Translations under genes and position numbers: made by a program
Notes under the pieces: generated by a model
The model's input: the letters and a program-made list of their open reading frames with translations, nothing else
The model's database searches: none
Told to the model about the DNA's origin: nothing
Shown: piece after piece, positions 23,869-35,537 of the stretch
Layout of the letters: every line of letters begins with the position of its first letter
How positions within the stretch are numbered: the stretch's first letter is position 1
Assembly (NCBI GenBank): GCA_020726505.1
Contig: JAHLEZ010000014.1
Coordinates: 248,001 to 312,000 of the forward strand
Length of the DNA: 64,000 nucleotides
Direction of reading: 5' to 3'
Source: Leptodontidium sp. MPI-SDFR-AT-0119
Taxonomy: Eukaryota > Ascomycota > Leotiomycetes > Helotiales > Leptodontidiaceae

Positions 23869-25608
23869 TCAGTCCGTTATTCTATTTCTACATACATTCA
23901 AATACTCATCAGAGCACCCTAAACAAAACATCCCATAACAAGGCCTATACGCTCCGCCTTTCTCATCCAAACCAATACCTTCCATCGAATTACTTCTTTC
24001 TAATGAAATTTCACTCCTTCCTTCCTGTAATACTACCTTCTGCGTCTTAGCCATCTGTGCCAAAATCTGCTTCACCTCCTGCACATAAACACCCTTCTTC
24101 CTAATCCTCTCTCCATACCTATAAAACAAAAACGGCAACGGCACACAAACTAGCGCTAGCACTGCCGGAACACTACTTGCCCAATGAATCCCCAGCTTAG
24201 CATACATAGCCTTAGTAAACAGTGGAAAGCTAGCAGCGAACAAACTCCTCAATGCCGCATTAGCAGCCAGGGCAGACGCTGCGTAGATGAGATACGTATC
24301 GACGAGATAGTTGATGATGCTTAGGAAAATAAGAACCATTCCGAATCCAAAAGGTACGGTGCCCGCTATGCAGATCAGTGGGTTTAGAGAAGGGGAGTTC
24401 GTCCATGCGAACCAGAATAGTCCTATTGGTGTCGCTACCCCCCCTATCATGCAAGGCACTAATCGAGCTTCGGGTGGTGCTTTGCCATTTGGAGACGCAG
24501 CTGCTGTTCGGGCGTACTGTTTGCCTTGGAAAAACAGGAATATCAAAGCGAGTATCATCCCCACAGCTAGACCCAGAAACGGTAGACCAGCGACCCCAGG
24601 ACTAAGACCGTAGCCCTCTCCAAAAACAATGGGATACGCAGCGAACATCATATACATAGTCCCGAAGACAATAGCCATATACACGGAGAGAAGCGAGACG
24701 ATCGGTTCCGCGAAGAGGAGTTTCCAGGGGCGCAAAAGGGCTGTGGAGATGGTTTTCTTAAACGTCTGCTTCCCTCGAAGGTGGTCCATCTTACTGATAT
24801 ATTGTCTCCCGGTCTTGACAGACATCTTAGCTGCTCGATATCGCAGAAGATAAGGCGCATATGTCTCCGGTACGCACATGTAGAAAAGCGTCCACATCAA
24901 CGCACTAAGCCCGGTAATCAACGTCCCAATGCCCCTCCATCCCGCTGACTGTCCCAGAAATCCTCCCGCAATAGGTCCAATGACAGGTCCTAAAAACGGC
25001 GCAGAAGAGAAAATACTACTTGGTAACCCTCTCTCAGCAGCGGAGAACATATCTGCTATCATACCACCCGTGTTGGTGAGTGTAGCTGAGCCGAAAGCTC
25101 CAGCGAAAAATCGGAAGATTATGAGTTGTGAGATGCTAGTGGAGAGGACGGCGCCGACGTTGAAGATTACGAATAAACCGTATGCGAGTACGAAGACGCT
25201 TCTGCGGCCGTAGAGCTCGGAAAGTGGCGCCCAGAGGAGAGGGCCGACAGCGAAACCGAAGACAAAAAGGGACACGCCGAGTAAGGCTACGGGTGCGGGG
25301 ATAGAGAACTGGGCTTCAATGGAGGTGAGACCGCCGGTGTAGGCGGAGGAAGAAAAGGCCATTGTAAGTGTTGAGAAGGCGGATATGGCTGTTACGAGCC
25401 ATTTGTTGGTGGTGGGAAAGTTTATGGGGTTTCGTGGGTCCGATGGAAGCCAGTCGATTTGGTACATGTTTGTAGCTGTACCATGACCGACATAATTGTG
25501 TTCTAGTACTTGTGGTGTGATGAGAGTTGCGTCTCTGACTATTCGCCAGTGCGAGAATTTGGTTGTCTCTTGCAACTTCTTTTCGTCTTGCTCGTCTTGG
25601 GGGCCCAT
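23869..25608 (-). CDS. MFS drug:H+ antiporter (DHA1 type)
   Basis: Single exon, 579 aa, from ATG 25608 (MGPQDEQDEK). It is a 12-helix major facilitator of the fungal DHA1 family of polyamine, drug and toxin exporters. The N-terminal soluble segment carries WLPSDPRNPINFP, a family hallmark before helix 1. Motif A is at PLSELYGRRSVFVLAYG, and motif C-like glycines occur in LGPVIGPIAGGFLGQSAGWR. A central loop of about 70 residues separates the halves, and the C-terminal tail of about 90 residues is cytosolic. It lies just downstream of the PKS on the same strand, with about 970 bp between them, and could export the cluster product; this is inferred from position only. Two direct repeats sit about 310-450 bp upstream of its start and may be regulatory. 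Confidence 0.88.
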   Translation of the reverse strand: MGPQDEQDEKKLQETTKFSHWRIVRDATLITPQVLEHNYVGHGTATNMYQIDWLPSDPRNPINFPTTNKWLVTAISAFSTLTMAFSSSAYTGGLTSIEAQFSIPAPVALLGVSLFVFGFAVGPLLWAPLSELYGRRSVFVLAYGLFVIFNVGAVLSTSISQLIIFRFFAGAFGSATLTNTGGMIADMFSAAERGLPSSIFSSAPFLGPVIGPIAGGFLGQSAGWRGIGTLITGLSALMWTLFYMCVPETYAPYLLRYRAAKMSVKTGRQYISKMDHLRGKQTFKKTISTALLRPWKLLFAEPIVSLLSVYMAIVFGTMYMMFAAYPIVFGEGYGLSPGVAGLPFLGLAVGMILALIFLFFQGKQYARTAAASPNGKAPPEARLVPCMIGGVATPIGLFWFAWTNSPSLNPLICIAGTVPFGFGMVLIFLSIINYLVDTYLIYAASALAANAALRSLFAASFPLFTKAMYAKLGIHWASSVPAVLALVCVPLPFLFYRYGERIRKKGVYVQEVKQILAQMAKTQKVVLQEGRSEISLERSNSMEGIGLDEKGGAYRPCYGMFCLGCSDEYLNVCRNRITD

Positions 25609-26581
25609 TGTGAATTTCGAGAGGGAAGGAGATGCCCGGTTGAGCTTGAGAGACGGTAGTCAATAAGCCCCTCCCCCAAAATCCTGTTGTGGCAAGATTG
25701 AAGACTCAAAGTTGAGAATAAAATGTGCTCATACGAAGCAGGACTGCTCAAGAAGGAAGTCGAAGGACAACACAACCTTGGTCGACGATCGGCTCCCACA
25801 ATGCAGCTAAGCTTTTTCTTAGCCAAAGTAAGGCATACACTTGCAGAAAATAATTCCACAATGATCGTCTAAAACGTCAAAAGATTCCAAAACACAATAC
25901 CCTAGAAGCGGATCTGGCCCGAGACTGTGGTTTGGGATCTCGCTAAAGTCCCTAACGAAGTAAGTTATGCCATCTGAAGATCAGACAAGTATGGTGCGAG
26001 ACTGTGGTTTGGATCTCGCTTAAGGCGCCAAGTTTGCCATCTGAAGATCAGACAAGTCAGATTAAACTTTAATTCTGTTTCGGCAGGAGGTCAAACATGT
26101 TTTATTTCATGTGTGTAGGGCATGATACATGGGGTGACTTGAAACTTATTAGAGGTATTAATATTCATCATCATCGCTTTCTCGAGGGACACGTATCTTT
26201 TGCGAAAGAATGGGCAATGTTGTACGAAGGAGTTTTAATAGACATGCAGATATTTTGGATGTGTGTAAGTCGATCATAGATGAAGAGTCAATACTGTATA
26301 TTATTTTGTTAGAGGTGAAAGATTGAAGTCATGGTACTAAAGGTTGATGCAACAGGCACTGTGCAAAAGTGGAAATATTTCTGACAGCAGATTCATCGGG
26401 TGAGTTCGTTAGGCGGGTTATCAATATATCAATACTTGCACTGCACGTAGACAATCTTGAAATTATAAGGACAGAAAATGCGTTCTATATTTTCAACCGT
26501 CATAAATAACATCTAGAAACCCAAAATGTGCAAAGACTCAAGCCCTTCTCTAAGACAAAGTCCAACTCCAAATCCAGACAT
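25609..26581. promoter_or_regulatory. Intergenic between MFS promoter and PKS 3' end
   Basis: The region holds the 5' flank of the MFS gene and the 3' flank of the PKS. The direct repeat pair at 25921-26058 is the only organised structure seen. No gene is recognisable. Confidence 0.4.
25921..26058. repeat. Direct repeat pair upstream of the MFS transporter
   Basis: Unit 1 (25921-25990) and unit 2 (25998-26058) share GAGACTGTGGTTTGG, then ATCTCGCT, and CCATCTGAAGATCAGACAAGT at the far end. The middle differs by a small insertion or deletion. The copies lie about 77 bp apart start to start, 310-450 bp upstream of the MFS start codon. Confidence 0.8.
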
Positions 26582-29500
26582 CTAACAACCCAACGCCTTC
26601 TTTAAATGTAATTTAAGCACATCACCAACGGCATTCATCTGTGGTGCCTTCACGACCGAAAAATGGTTTCCACTCACCACACTGCATTCCACCTTCCGTC
26701 CCACCAAGTTGTCCCATCCCGCTGGCCCATAGTCACTTCTCACTCCAAAAAGCCAATTCCGAGCTTCGTTAGCAATATCATCGTCACTCAAGTTCACACC
26801 AATTTTCTTCTCTTCACTCAAACCCTCCAACATACCATCTTTAGCCCAGACAGCAACCACATTCTCGATCTTCGCATCCCTAGCTAGAGGAACCGGCTCG
26901 AAATGCTCCAGCGTTCTCACACTAGCTAGGAAATGCTGTCTCGTTTCCTCTGGGATGCCTTTGCCACTTTTGTCCATTCCGTCAAACAAGCCTGCGTTCT
27001 CGAGGATATCAAGAGTCGGAGCCGGAAGTGGCGGAAGGGTGCGCGGACATGGACTGTCGATGAACATGAGCATTTGGATTTTCTCGCCTGCGTCCAAGAG
27101 CTGATGTGCAACTTCGTAGGCGAATATTCCGCCCATAGACCAGCCTGCTAAGAGATAGGGGCCATGAGGTTGTAGTCGTCGGATCTCTTCGATGAAGATG
27201 GAAGCGACAGTCTCGAATGGTAGGGTGTAGCTCTCAGCGCATTTGTGGAATGGGGAGAAGAGAGCATAGACCGGTAAGGACTTTGAGATTGGTGGAAGAT
27301 CAATATAGGAAAGTGCTGACCCTGATCCATCTGGGAGAAGAAAGACTGCCGTCGATCCGGGGGAAGGAATACCTTGGAGGAGAATGGATTTGCTTTTGAA
27401 AGGCGACAGAAGCTTCGTAGCCACAGCTTTCAACTCAGGTACGTGTGTCTGGCTGTATTTTCGAAGATCCCCAAATGTCTGGTACTCAGAGAAGAAGGAT
27501 GATGGAAGGCTCACACCTGTAAGTTCTCGAAGGGAGCTGAGAACAGATATGCTCAAGAGTGAGTCAAGACCGAGATCAGAGAACTTGGCTGTTGGATGCG
27601 CTTCACTTGGCTGGATACCCACTTCCTCAATGATAATAGACTTTAGAATATCTTCAATATCATCGCAGGGTGGCGTGTGGATGCTGATTGGCGAGCAAGC
27701 ATCCAGAGATGAAGCATCCGAGAAATTGCTTCGCACTGTAGACGCACTCGACGCTCGCGACCTTGACTGTTCCGATTTCAGAGTAGCCAGTTTGTGCTGC
27801 ACAAGAGGTTGAACTTGTGGCTGGAAATATTTCTCAAGCTCGCCGACCGTGGAATAGGTGGTGAATAAAGAGCTGGGAAGCTCCATCTGTGTCAACGTGC
27901 GCAATCGCTGCAAGATAGAAATTGTTAAAATGGAATCGATGCCCAGATCTGACCACTGTGCATCGTCAGAGAGCTCAGACCGTTCGAGTCCTGCTTCTGA
28001 GAGAATGGTCTCCATGACTTTAGGAGGTTGAAGGGCATCAACCTTCCGGCCCCTGGGTGCCTCGGTATTCTGAGGCCGAACTACAGTGGCGCGCTTGATG
28101 TCAGAACTGACTCCAAGCAGTGTGGAGAGCAAAGTGCGTTTCATTTGCTTGAATTTCAAACCAGCGACGACAGCCACAACCTCGTGCTCATTGAACATGT
28201 AAACATTGCCAGCATAAACACCACTTTCAGAAGTCGATTGCATCCTGACATAGGTTTGGTACTGTTCTTTTTCTGAAAATTGACCAAGGATCTTCATGCT
28301 CTTCCACCCATGAGAAATATAGACGTCATCTTGGCCGCTTGGTGGGTTCACGTTCAAGCAGAATCCGCCAATTTGCGCAAGACTGTCGATCCAATAGGGG
28401 CTGTGGGTAAAGACTCCGTCGTCAGTCGGCGTTCTGAACTTGAGGATGGCGGATGCCTCTGGAGTATCATCACTCATAAAAGTCTCTTTCAAGGCTTGGT
28501 ACTCGTCAGAGTAGTCAACAACTGTGTTGAATAGCTTGTATGCCATCTTCCGTGATATGTTGTCAACATTGTCGTTCCCGCTCCGTGCTTTTTCTTGTAG
28601 CTCTTTGCTCCTCGCTCGAATGAGATAAGCGCTGCTGTTCCAATGTTCCATCATCTTTACGCCATCGCAAAGTGAGACCTGGCATCTGGCATGTTCTTTC
28701 CACTCCGTTCCAGTTTGCGAATGGAAAAATATCTTGACTGGTTCGGAAGAAGATTGCGTGGCGGTGACCCTGAAGATCTGCTCCTGCATGTCTTCCTTGA
28801 CCATGAAAGGGCTGAATATTTCCATGTTTGAAAGATCCATTGGTGGGGTTGTTAATGACGTATCTTGTTGACGGAAAATATACCTAGCAGCCGTGAATGC
28901 CATTTCGGCGTATATTGAGCTGCAAATATTAGAACAGGCTTGTTAAAGGGGAACATAAATTGCATACCTAGGACAAAGCCCAACGCCACAGACAACATGA
29001 CCGCGCGCCATGTGAGAAAGTTCAGGACAGCTGAAGTCACTTTTGAAGATGACTTGTGCACCAGTTGAGAGGAATGACTGTTCCTCAATCCGTTGCAAGC
29101 ATGTTGAAGAGAAGACTGGCGCAAACTCTGGTGTTTGGGAATGTTGAGGTGCGTCTAATCGACTTCGGTAATCCAGCCAGTAATTCTTCGCATCGAAACC
29201 ATATAATGGAAGCTCGGCCAATTGAAGAGCATGCTTATGCTCTTTGTGAAACTCGGTCCACTTGACATGGCATCCCTTTTGGTAGCTTCGCGCTAGGTTC
29301 TTGGAGATCGTGACCCAGCAGTCTTTGTTAGGCTCAAGGGTGGTGAGTGAGTTCTCCAGGGGCGCATTCAATGATGCTTTGACAAAGGATAAGCAGGTTG
29401 CTCCTGGGCCACATTCCATCCAAAGTGTTCGATCATTAACGAGGCCATTAGCGACGCAGGAATTCAGCGCTGCTGGAAAGTTCACAGATTCTCTAGCTTG

Positions 29501-32500
29501 GCGACATAGATATTCAGCTCCAAACACTCCAGCTTCGCTAACAACTTCTCCGAGTAGTGTCGAGGCCATTGGAATTTTTGGTTTGGCGAAGTTGATCCCG
29601 TTTGCGATCTTAAGGAATGGGGGCAAGATTGGTTCCATCTGCTTAGAGTGAAAGGAATAGGGAACTTCGAGGAGCTTAGTGACAACACCTTGGACCTCAA
29701 GCTTTTGCTGCAGCTTGGTAACCTCTTCGGAAGGTCCACTGACAACCGTGGAGTTAGGTCCATTGATGCATGCAACTTCCAAAGCAGTAGATCGACAGTC
29801 TGAAAGCGATTCTCTGACTGAGTCCGCTGGTAGTCTGATTGAAAGCATTGAGTGCGTAAACGGAACACAATTGATCTGCATCTGTTCCGCTCTTTTTGCC
29901 ACCAAGTAAACCATGTCGCTCGTGGAGATAACGCCAGCAATGCATAGCGCAGCATACTCTCCTAAACTATGACCAATAACAACGCTGGGAACAATGCCCC
30001 ATGATTGCCAGAGCCGAGCAAGCGAGATCTCCACTGCAACAAGACAGAGTTGATTCTGCGCAGGGCTCGGACGCTCCTTGGCACCTCCTGTCAAGACATC
30101 CAGGAAGGAAGGCAATTTCTGCTGGATGCATAAGAGCTCACATTCTCCAATTTGATCGCGGAAGAATTGACAGGAGTCGTACAAGTTCTTTGCAACTCCC
30201 ATTATTGCTGCTCCCTGACCAGGAAACGTGAAAGCAACTTTAGTGGCGTCGTTCGACGATTTCGGTTCTTCCCATGTATTGATGTCTTTGTCCATTGCCT
30301 TGCACAGTTCTCCAATATCTTTCACAGCGTACGACTTCCGAAGAGAATGGTGCATTCTTCGAGCGGTTGAGGTGTACGCGATATCAGGTAGAGAGAAATT
30401 GGAGAAATCGAGGAAATTCCGGAGGCGGGAGACATTTTCTCTCAGGGAGAACGGAGTCTTCGCAGAGACGGTAACAATATGGGCTGTTCTGGTGTCCGCT
30501 CCAATTATTTGCGTACTTGGGCCATCTTCTAGAACTATGCTTGTGTTGCCACCCTTCTCTGCGTCAGTGAAATCACTTCCATCAACACATTGGGGCGACT
30601 TACGGCTGCACTAAAGTTGTTCAGCAATACTCTTCTCGTTCGCTTTTTTGAGAGCTTTTGGGAGGATGCAATGTGGACATTGTATTTCGAAAAGTCGGGA
30701 AGTTTTGGATTCATTTGACCTTTGACACCGATGTGTGGTACGACTTGCTCCTTCTTAAGCATCAGGAGCGTTTTGATCAAAGATGATATACCAGCAGCCT
30801 AAGAATATTAGCACAGTTTTCAATATCGAAGTCCACTACTTACAGCTTCCCCATGCCCGATGTTGGGCTTTATAGAGCCGATAGTCAAGGGCCGAGATCG
30901 AGGCGTCTTCGCCAAAACACTCATCATTGACTTTGACTCAGCAGCATCGCCAGCCTGTGTTCCAGTTCCATGCAGTTCGACATAATCTATGTCTTCCGGC
31001 TCCACAGACGCTTGTATCAGCACTTCTCGAAACAGTTTCGCCTGAGTCTCAACGTGAGGATGCGTAATGGATACCGCTTGAGCGGAGTGATTTGTGGCGA
31101 CAGCCTTGACAACAGCAAGTATATTATCTCGGTTCGCCACTGCGTCTTCCAGTCTCTTCAAGATGATCACACCAACCCCTTCGCCGCGACAGTAACCATC
31201 TGCGGAGGCATCGAATGTTTTGCAGGATCCGGTGGGCGAGAGAAAACTGCCACGACTGAGACCAGCGTACATATTGCAACCAGTTAAAATATTCGATCCT
31301 CCTGCGACTGCCATATTGCACTCACGTGCCTGGAGCGCAGAACAGGCCAGCTGAACGGCCAGCAAGCTGGATGAGCAAGCGCTATCAACACTGTATGACG
31401 GGCCTTCCCATTTGAAGTGATAATTGACTCGCCCAGCACTGAAAGCTCGAATTCCCCCAGTCACATAATACATGTCGACATCTTCAGCGGCATTGTACTC
31501 TTTCCAATCGTCGATGGTCTGACCGAAGTAAGTCCCAACATTCGGGTCTCGGTCCTCCATATCGTGCTCTTGAGTGTAGCCCGCCATCTCCAGGGCTTCA
31601 TATGTTGACATGAGGAGAAGTCTCTGTCCCGGGTCTGTTTGAGCAGCCTCTCGAGGCGACATGTTGAAGAGCCGAGCATCAAACATTCCTGGTCGATCGA
31701 TAAAGCAACCATATGGCGTTGAGGTGGAATTCGCCAATTTTCTTGTTGGGTCGTAATGAGTTTTTACATTGAACCTGTCTCCTGGAATCTGTCTGTTGTC
31801 AGTGATGGAGCCCACGTTAATTAGAATGGAAATGCTCATACTTCTCTATGGAGATCAAGTCCACTTTCCAATACCTTCCAAAACTCCTCCAGGCTTTCGG
31901 CCCCTGGAAACCGCCCTGCCATTCCAACGATAGCAATGTCTCCGCCTGCGGAAGAATTGCATAGTTTGGTGGTCTCTTGTGAACTTGTCACCTCTAAATT
32001 GATGTTTGCGTCTTTCAAGCACTTTGTCAGGCGCTTTGTTGTATTGTTTGAACCAAAGGGGGTTATCATGACACTCTTGTCATCAAGTATCGACAGGAGA
32101 CTCTCCTGTGTAAGTATGTTGTTTATCGGATTCTTCATAATATCATCAATAATAGCAGAATTGAGTTCTGCTTGATTTTGGAAATCGTACGGTGAGCCGG
32201 AGTGTGGTGAAATAATACGGCGGCATCCAGGGTGGAGGTTCTTGGGCGCCGATCCTGGTGGAATTATCCTTTCCGATTCGAAGAGGAGATGATCAGCGTG
32301 GAAAGCTGCTGTGATAGGAAGTGGTATCGTTATGAGATTCTTCACTGGCTCGGATGACAAGAATGAGTCCAGCGAAGAAGGAGGGCCGCTGATGGTGATT
32401 GCAGATTCAGACATCGAACTGATATACACTCTCTTCTGATTTGAAATCGTCTATTCAAGTTAGCGATGATCATTTTGAAAGGAAGCATCATTACATTGCC

Positions 32501-33125
32501 GTCATGAAACTCTTCCAGGCGTTTCCGTAGATTAGCACTGGAAATACCGGTCACAACTCTTGCCCAGCTCTCTTGGCAATCTTCCAACAGGGTCGATCGA
32601 CGTTGCACTTCTAGTCCCAGTCTTACGGATGTCGCTACTATTTCGGGGGCGATAGCAAGAAGCTCAACCATAGAATGCGTCGTAGCTGCTGCTGCGGCTG
32701 GCAGGAGTCCACTGCAATAACCTAACACGATTGTTCGGGATGATGACGCGTGATCAAGTAATGTTGGATCTCGTTCCAGGTTACTGAAGTGCTTAGCATC
32801 TCATGGGACCTCTGGGTGTGTGTATCATAACTTACAGTATTAAATCTCCAAGTTGTGCTACACACAATAAAAGTGTTCTCAAAACGACATCTGGATGGGT
32901 ATCCTCGAGCATAGTTTCTGCCAATAAGCAGAACGAGGAGAATCGAAGCCGTCTTTGCTGAGCACTAGGAAGGTCACAAGCCAATTGATGCACAGCATCT
33001 TCAGCGGTCCTGAGGAAATGCGAAAGAAAGACGGATCTGTGTGATTGGCAATAAAGATCTCTGATGGTAGGCAGAGGATCCTCGGTTTGGTCTCCAAAGA
33101 GCAAGACTCTCATTGGTTGCGCCAT
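26582..33125 (-). CDS. Non-reducing polyketide synthase, SAT-KS-MAT-PT-ACP-ACP-TE
   Basis: Seven exons: 32836-33125, 32495-32783, 31842-32450, 30844-31788, 30604-30798, 28968-30553 and 26582-28919. They give 2083 aa, fully in phase. Domains: SAT (about 1-350) with GYCSG, Cys120; ketosynthase (about 362-785) with Cys534 in DSACSSS, His669 in HGTGTQAGD and His708 in NIGHGEA; malonyl transferase (about 880-1200) with Ser972 in GHSLGEYAAL; product template (about 1255-1560) with His1295 and Asp1483 (SPYWIDS); two acyl carriers with Ser1634 (GIDS) and Ser1758 (GLDS); thioesterase (about 1815-2083) with Ser1899 in GWSMGG and His2057 in GNHFSVV. All catalytic residues checked are present. Such enzymes build aromatic polyketides from malonyl-CoA; PT sets the cyclisation and TE releases the product by hydrolysis or Claisen closure. 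No methyltransferase or reducing domain is seen. The product is not predictable from sequence alone. Confidence 0.95.
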
Positions 33126-34186
33126 AATGAGTGTTGATGATAGTGGGTGAGAGAGCTGAAGAAATCCTAACCAATTGCTTCAGACTCGTGGTCTTTAAGT
33201 TCACACTGCACTCACCCTTAAGTCTATAGCTTCTCTAGCCTCGATCATCCCAAAGTGCGATACAGAAATCGACTGAGGGGAGATCCTTTAGAATCTGACC
33301 AAACGCGTCTGACAGCAGTTTGACATCCAAGTCTTGTTTCAATGTTCGATCGCGAGTCAAGACAAGATCTTGTCAAGATACGTCCTCAGCCATATCTAGT
33401 ATATGCGTGAAGTGTGTACATCAACAAGCAGTGGGAGCCGACTTCGTTTTTTGTTGTTTGATCTCCCTCTCGCCTCATGTGTGAAATATCAGCCTGGTGG
33501 ATACACCCCTAGATTTGTGCGAGACCCAAGTATCTCAACCTAACTATCGGTAAGCACTCCAGTGGAGATATCGGATCATTGATGCAAGGATGTATATCAT
33601 ACACCGGAAGTATTTCCATGTGGAGATGTCGTTTGGTCCAGGATAGATCGTTGGTTTGAGGTTCAGGGAAACCTTACCGAATATTAAAACCGTAGGCGAT
33701 AACACACCGCACAACCATCCGGACTCGCCTTCACCTGCATCCTTCGAGTCGGAGAATATCGTCTGTTGTTTTGGGATTTGCGACGACTCATGAGATGGCC
33801 GAGATGTCTGAGGGGCGGCTAGTCACGTCGCCTGGAACAGCCGCACCGAGACGTTTTCGTTTGGAAGGTCTGTGTGGTTGCCTTTCCCTTCCGGCATAAC
33901 TACGGGTAGAGTGGAGTGAGCTGCCAAACGCAACTGTCGAACATGACATTTCTCGAATGTTTCCAAATTCTGTTTTGCGACGAGACAAATCTTAATTAAT
34001 ATGACTATGAAGCCACAGTATCACATGTCAAATGAAGCTGATTTGAAGCAGTTCCTGTTCGTACCCTCTCCATTTGCCAGGCAGGTATTCTGTATACATC
34101 ATTAAGGTCTAATTCAGCGACAAGAATCGACATAATCGAATTGAGCAAGTTCGAGATTCGATAATCAAGAGACGATAGCAAAGAAG
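33126..34186. promoter_or_regulatory. Divergent promoter region between PKS and FAD monooxygenase
   Basis: The 1.06 kb between the two divergent start codons is the likely shared control region of the cluster core. It contains a perfect 14-bp palindrome, GACAAGATCTTGTC, at 33361-33374, about 240 bp from the PKS start. No coding sequence is recognised. Any transcription-factor assignment would be guesswork. Confidence 0.55.
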
Positions 34187-35537
34187 ATGGGAGCTTTCCA
34201 AAAAGTTGGTAGACAAGTTCGTATATGACGCCGCTGCTGACATTCGATAGGTTATCATAGTCGGGGCTGGCCCTGCTGGACTTCTTCTCGCGCTGTTCCT
34301 GTCGAAGGAAAAGATACCGGTACATGTTTTGGAGGCTGCCTCCGAAATCGACAGCCAGCCTCGAGCAACCCACTACGGTCCTGCAGGTGTTCAAGAGCTC
34401 GAACGTGCCGGGGTCCTCGAAGCCATTCGAGCGGAGGGATTTCTGCCAAAAGACCTTTGTTGGAGGAAGGAGGATGGCAACATCATCGCTGAGCTACAGC
34501 AAGAACATATTCCGCTACATTCGAGAGTCACTAGTTTGCCAGTGAATCGAGTCGCTCATATCATACTTGACGCTCTTCGGCAGCATCCCACTGCAAAGGT
34601 AGACTTCAATTGCAAGGTCACCAGGACTGGCCAGGATGACGACAAAGCATGGGCGGAGGTTCAAATGCCTGATGGCGTCAAAACTTTGGAAGCAAGCTAC
34701 ATTGTTGGTAGTGACGGAGCCAGCAGTACGATTCGGAAGAATCTCTTTGGGGACAGCTTCCCTGGACGGACTTGGGAGCCATGGCTCATCGCCAGTAACG
34801 TGTACTATGACTTTGACGCACACGGTTGGGACGATATCAACTTCATAATTCATCCTCAAAATTGGTTCATGGCAGCTCGCATCACTAAAAATGGCCTCTG
34901 GCGTATTACGTATGGCGAGGATGGAGAGCTGACTCGAGAACAATGCATCGAGCGACAACATGAGAGATATCGATCTATGCTGCCCGGCAACCCTGGACCG
35001 GAGCAGTACAAGGTGGCCAATATCAGCCCATACCGGGTGCATCAGAGATGTGCTGAGAAGTTTCGAGTAGGCAGATTTCTCCTCGTTGCTGACGCCGCGC
35101 ATCTCTGCAATCCATTTGGCGGGTTCGGGTTAACTTCTGGAATTGTTGATGTTGGAGGCTTGTACGACTGTCTTTCTGGGATATATAATGGCCTGGCGGA
35201 TGAGAGTATTCTAGACAAGTACGATGAGGTCAGACGCCGGATATTTATTGAGCAAGTTGACAAGCTCTCGACCGCGAATCTCCAGAGAGTGATGATGACC
35301 GAGCCTGATAGAGCTCTCGAGCTTGATCCCTTTCTGAACGCAGCGGCGAATGCAAAAAAGGATCCCGAAGCAGCAGCAAGGTTGGCCCAGATGGCGAGGG
35401 TATGTGTATCTTCTTCCTTTGCCTGATCATACTGACAACAATGACAGGGCGCAAATGCTCTTAAGCACGATTTCAGGCAGTATTACAAAACGCTCAAGAC
35501 AGAATCTAGCGCAAGCGAGAATCTCTGCAGCGCTTAG
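34187..35537 (+). CDS. FAD-dependent aromatic monooxygenase
   Basis: Three exons: 34187-34204, 34251-35399 and 35448-35537, giving 418 aa in frame. It is a class A flavoprotein of the UbiH/PHBH fold, which hydroxylates phenolic substrates using NAD(P)H and O2. Motifs: FAD-binding VIIVGAGPAGLLLALFL at the N-terminus, an RATHYGP block, the DG motif GSDGASSTIRK near residue 130, and a GD-type motif LVADAAHLCNPFGGFGL near residue 255 in which the usual Gly is Ala. The first exon encodes only MGAFQK. Its donor would be GTTGGT, which is unusual, but it gives the only in-frame start I found joined to the Rossmann motif. The gene is divergent from the PKS, so tailoring of the polyketide is the natural inference; the site of hydroxylation is unknown. 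Confidence 0.85.
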
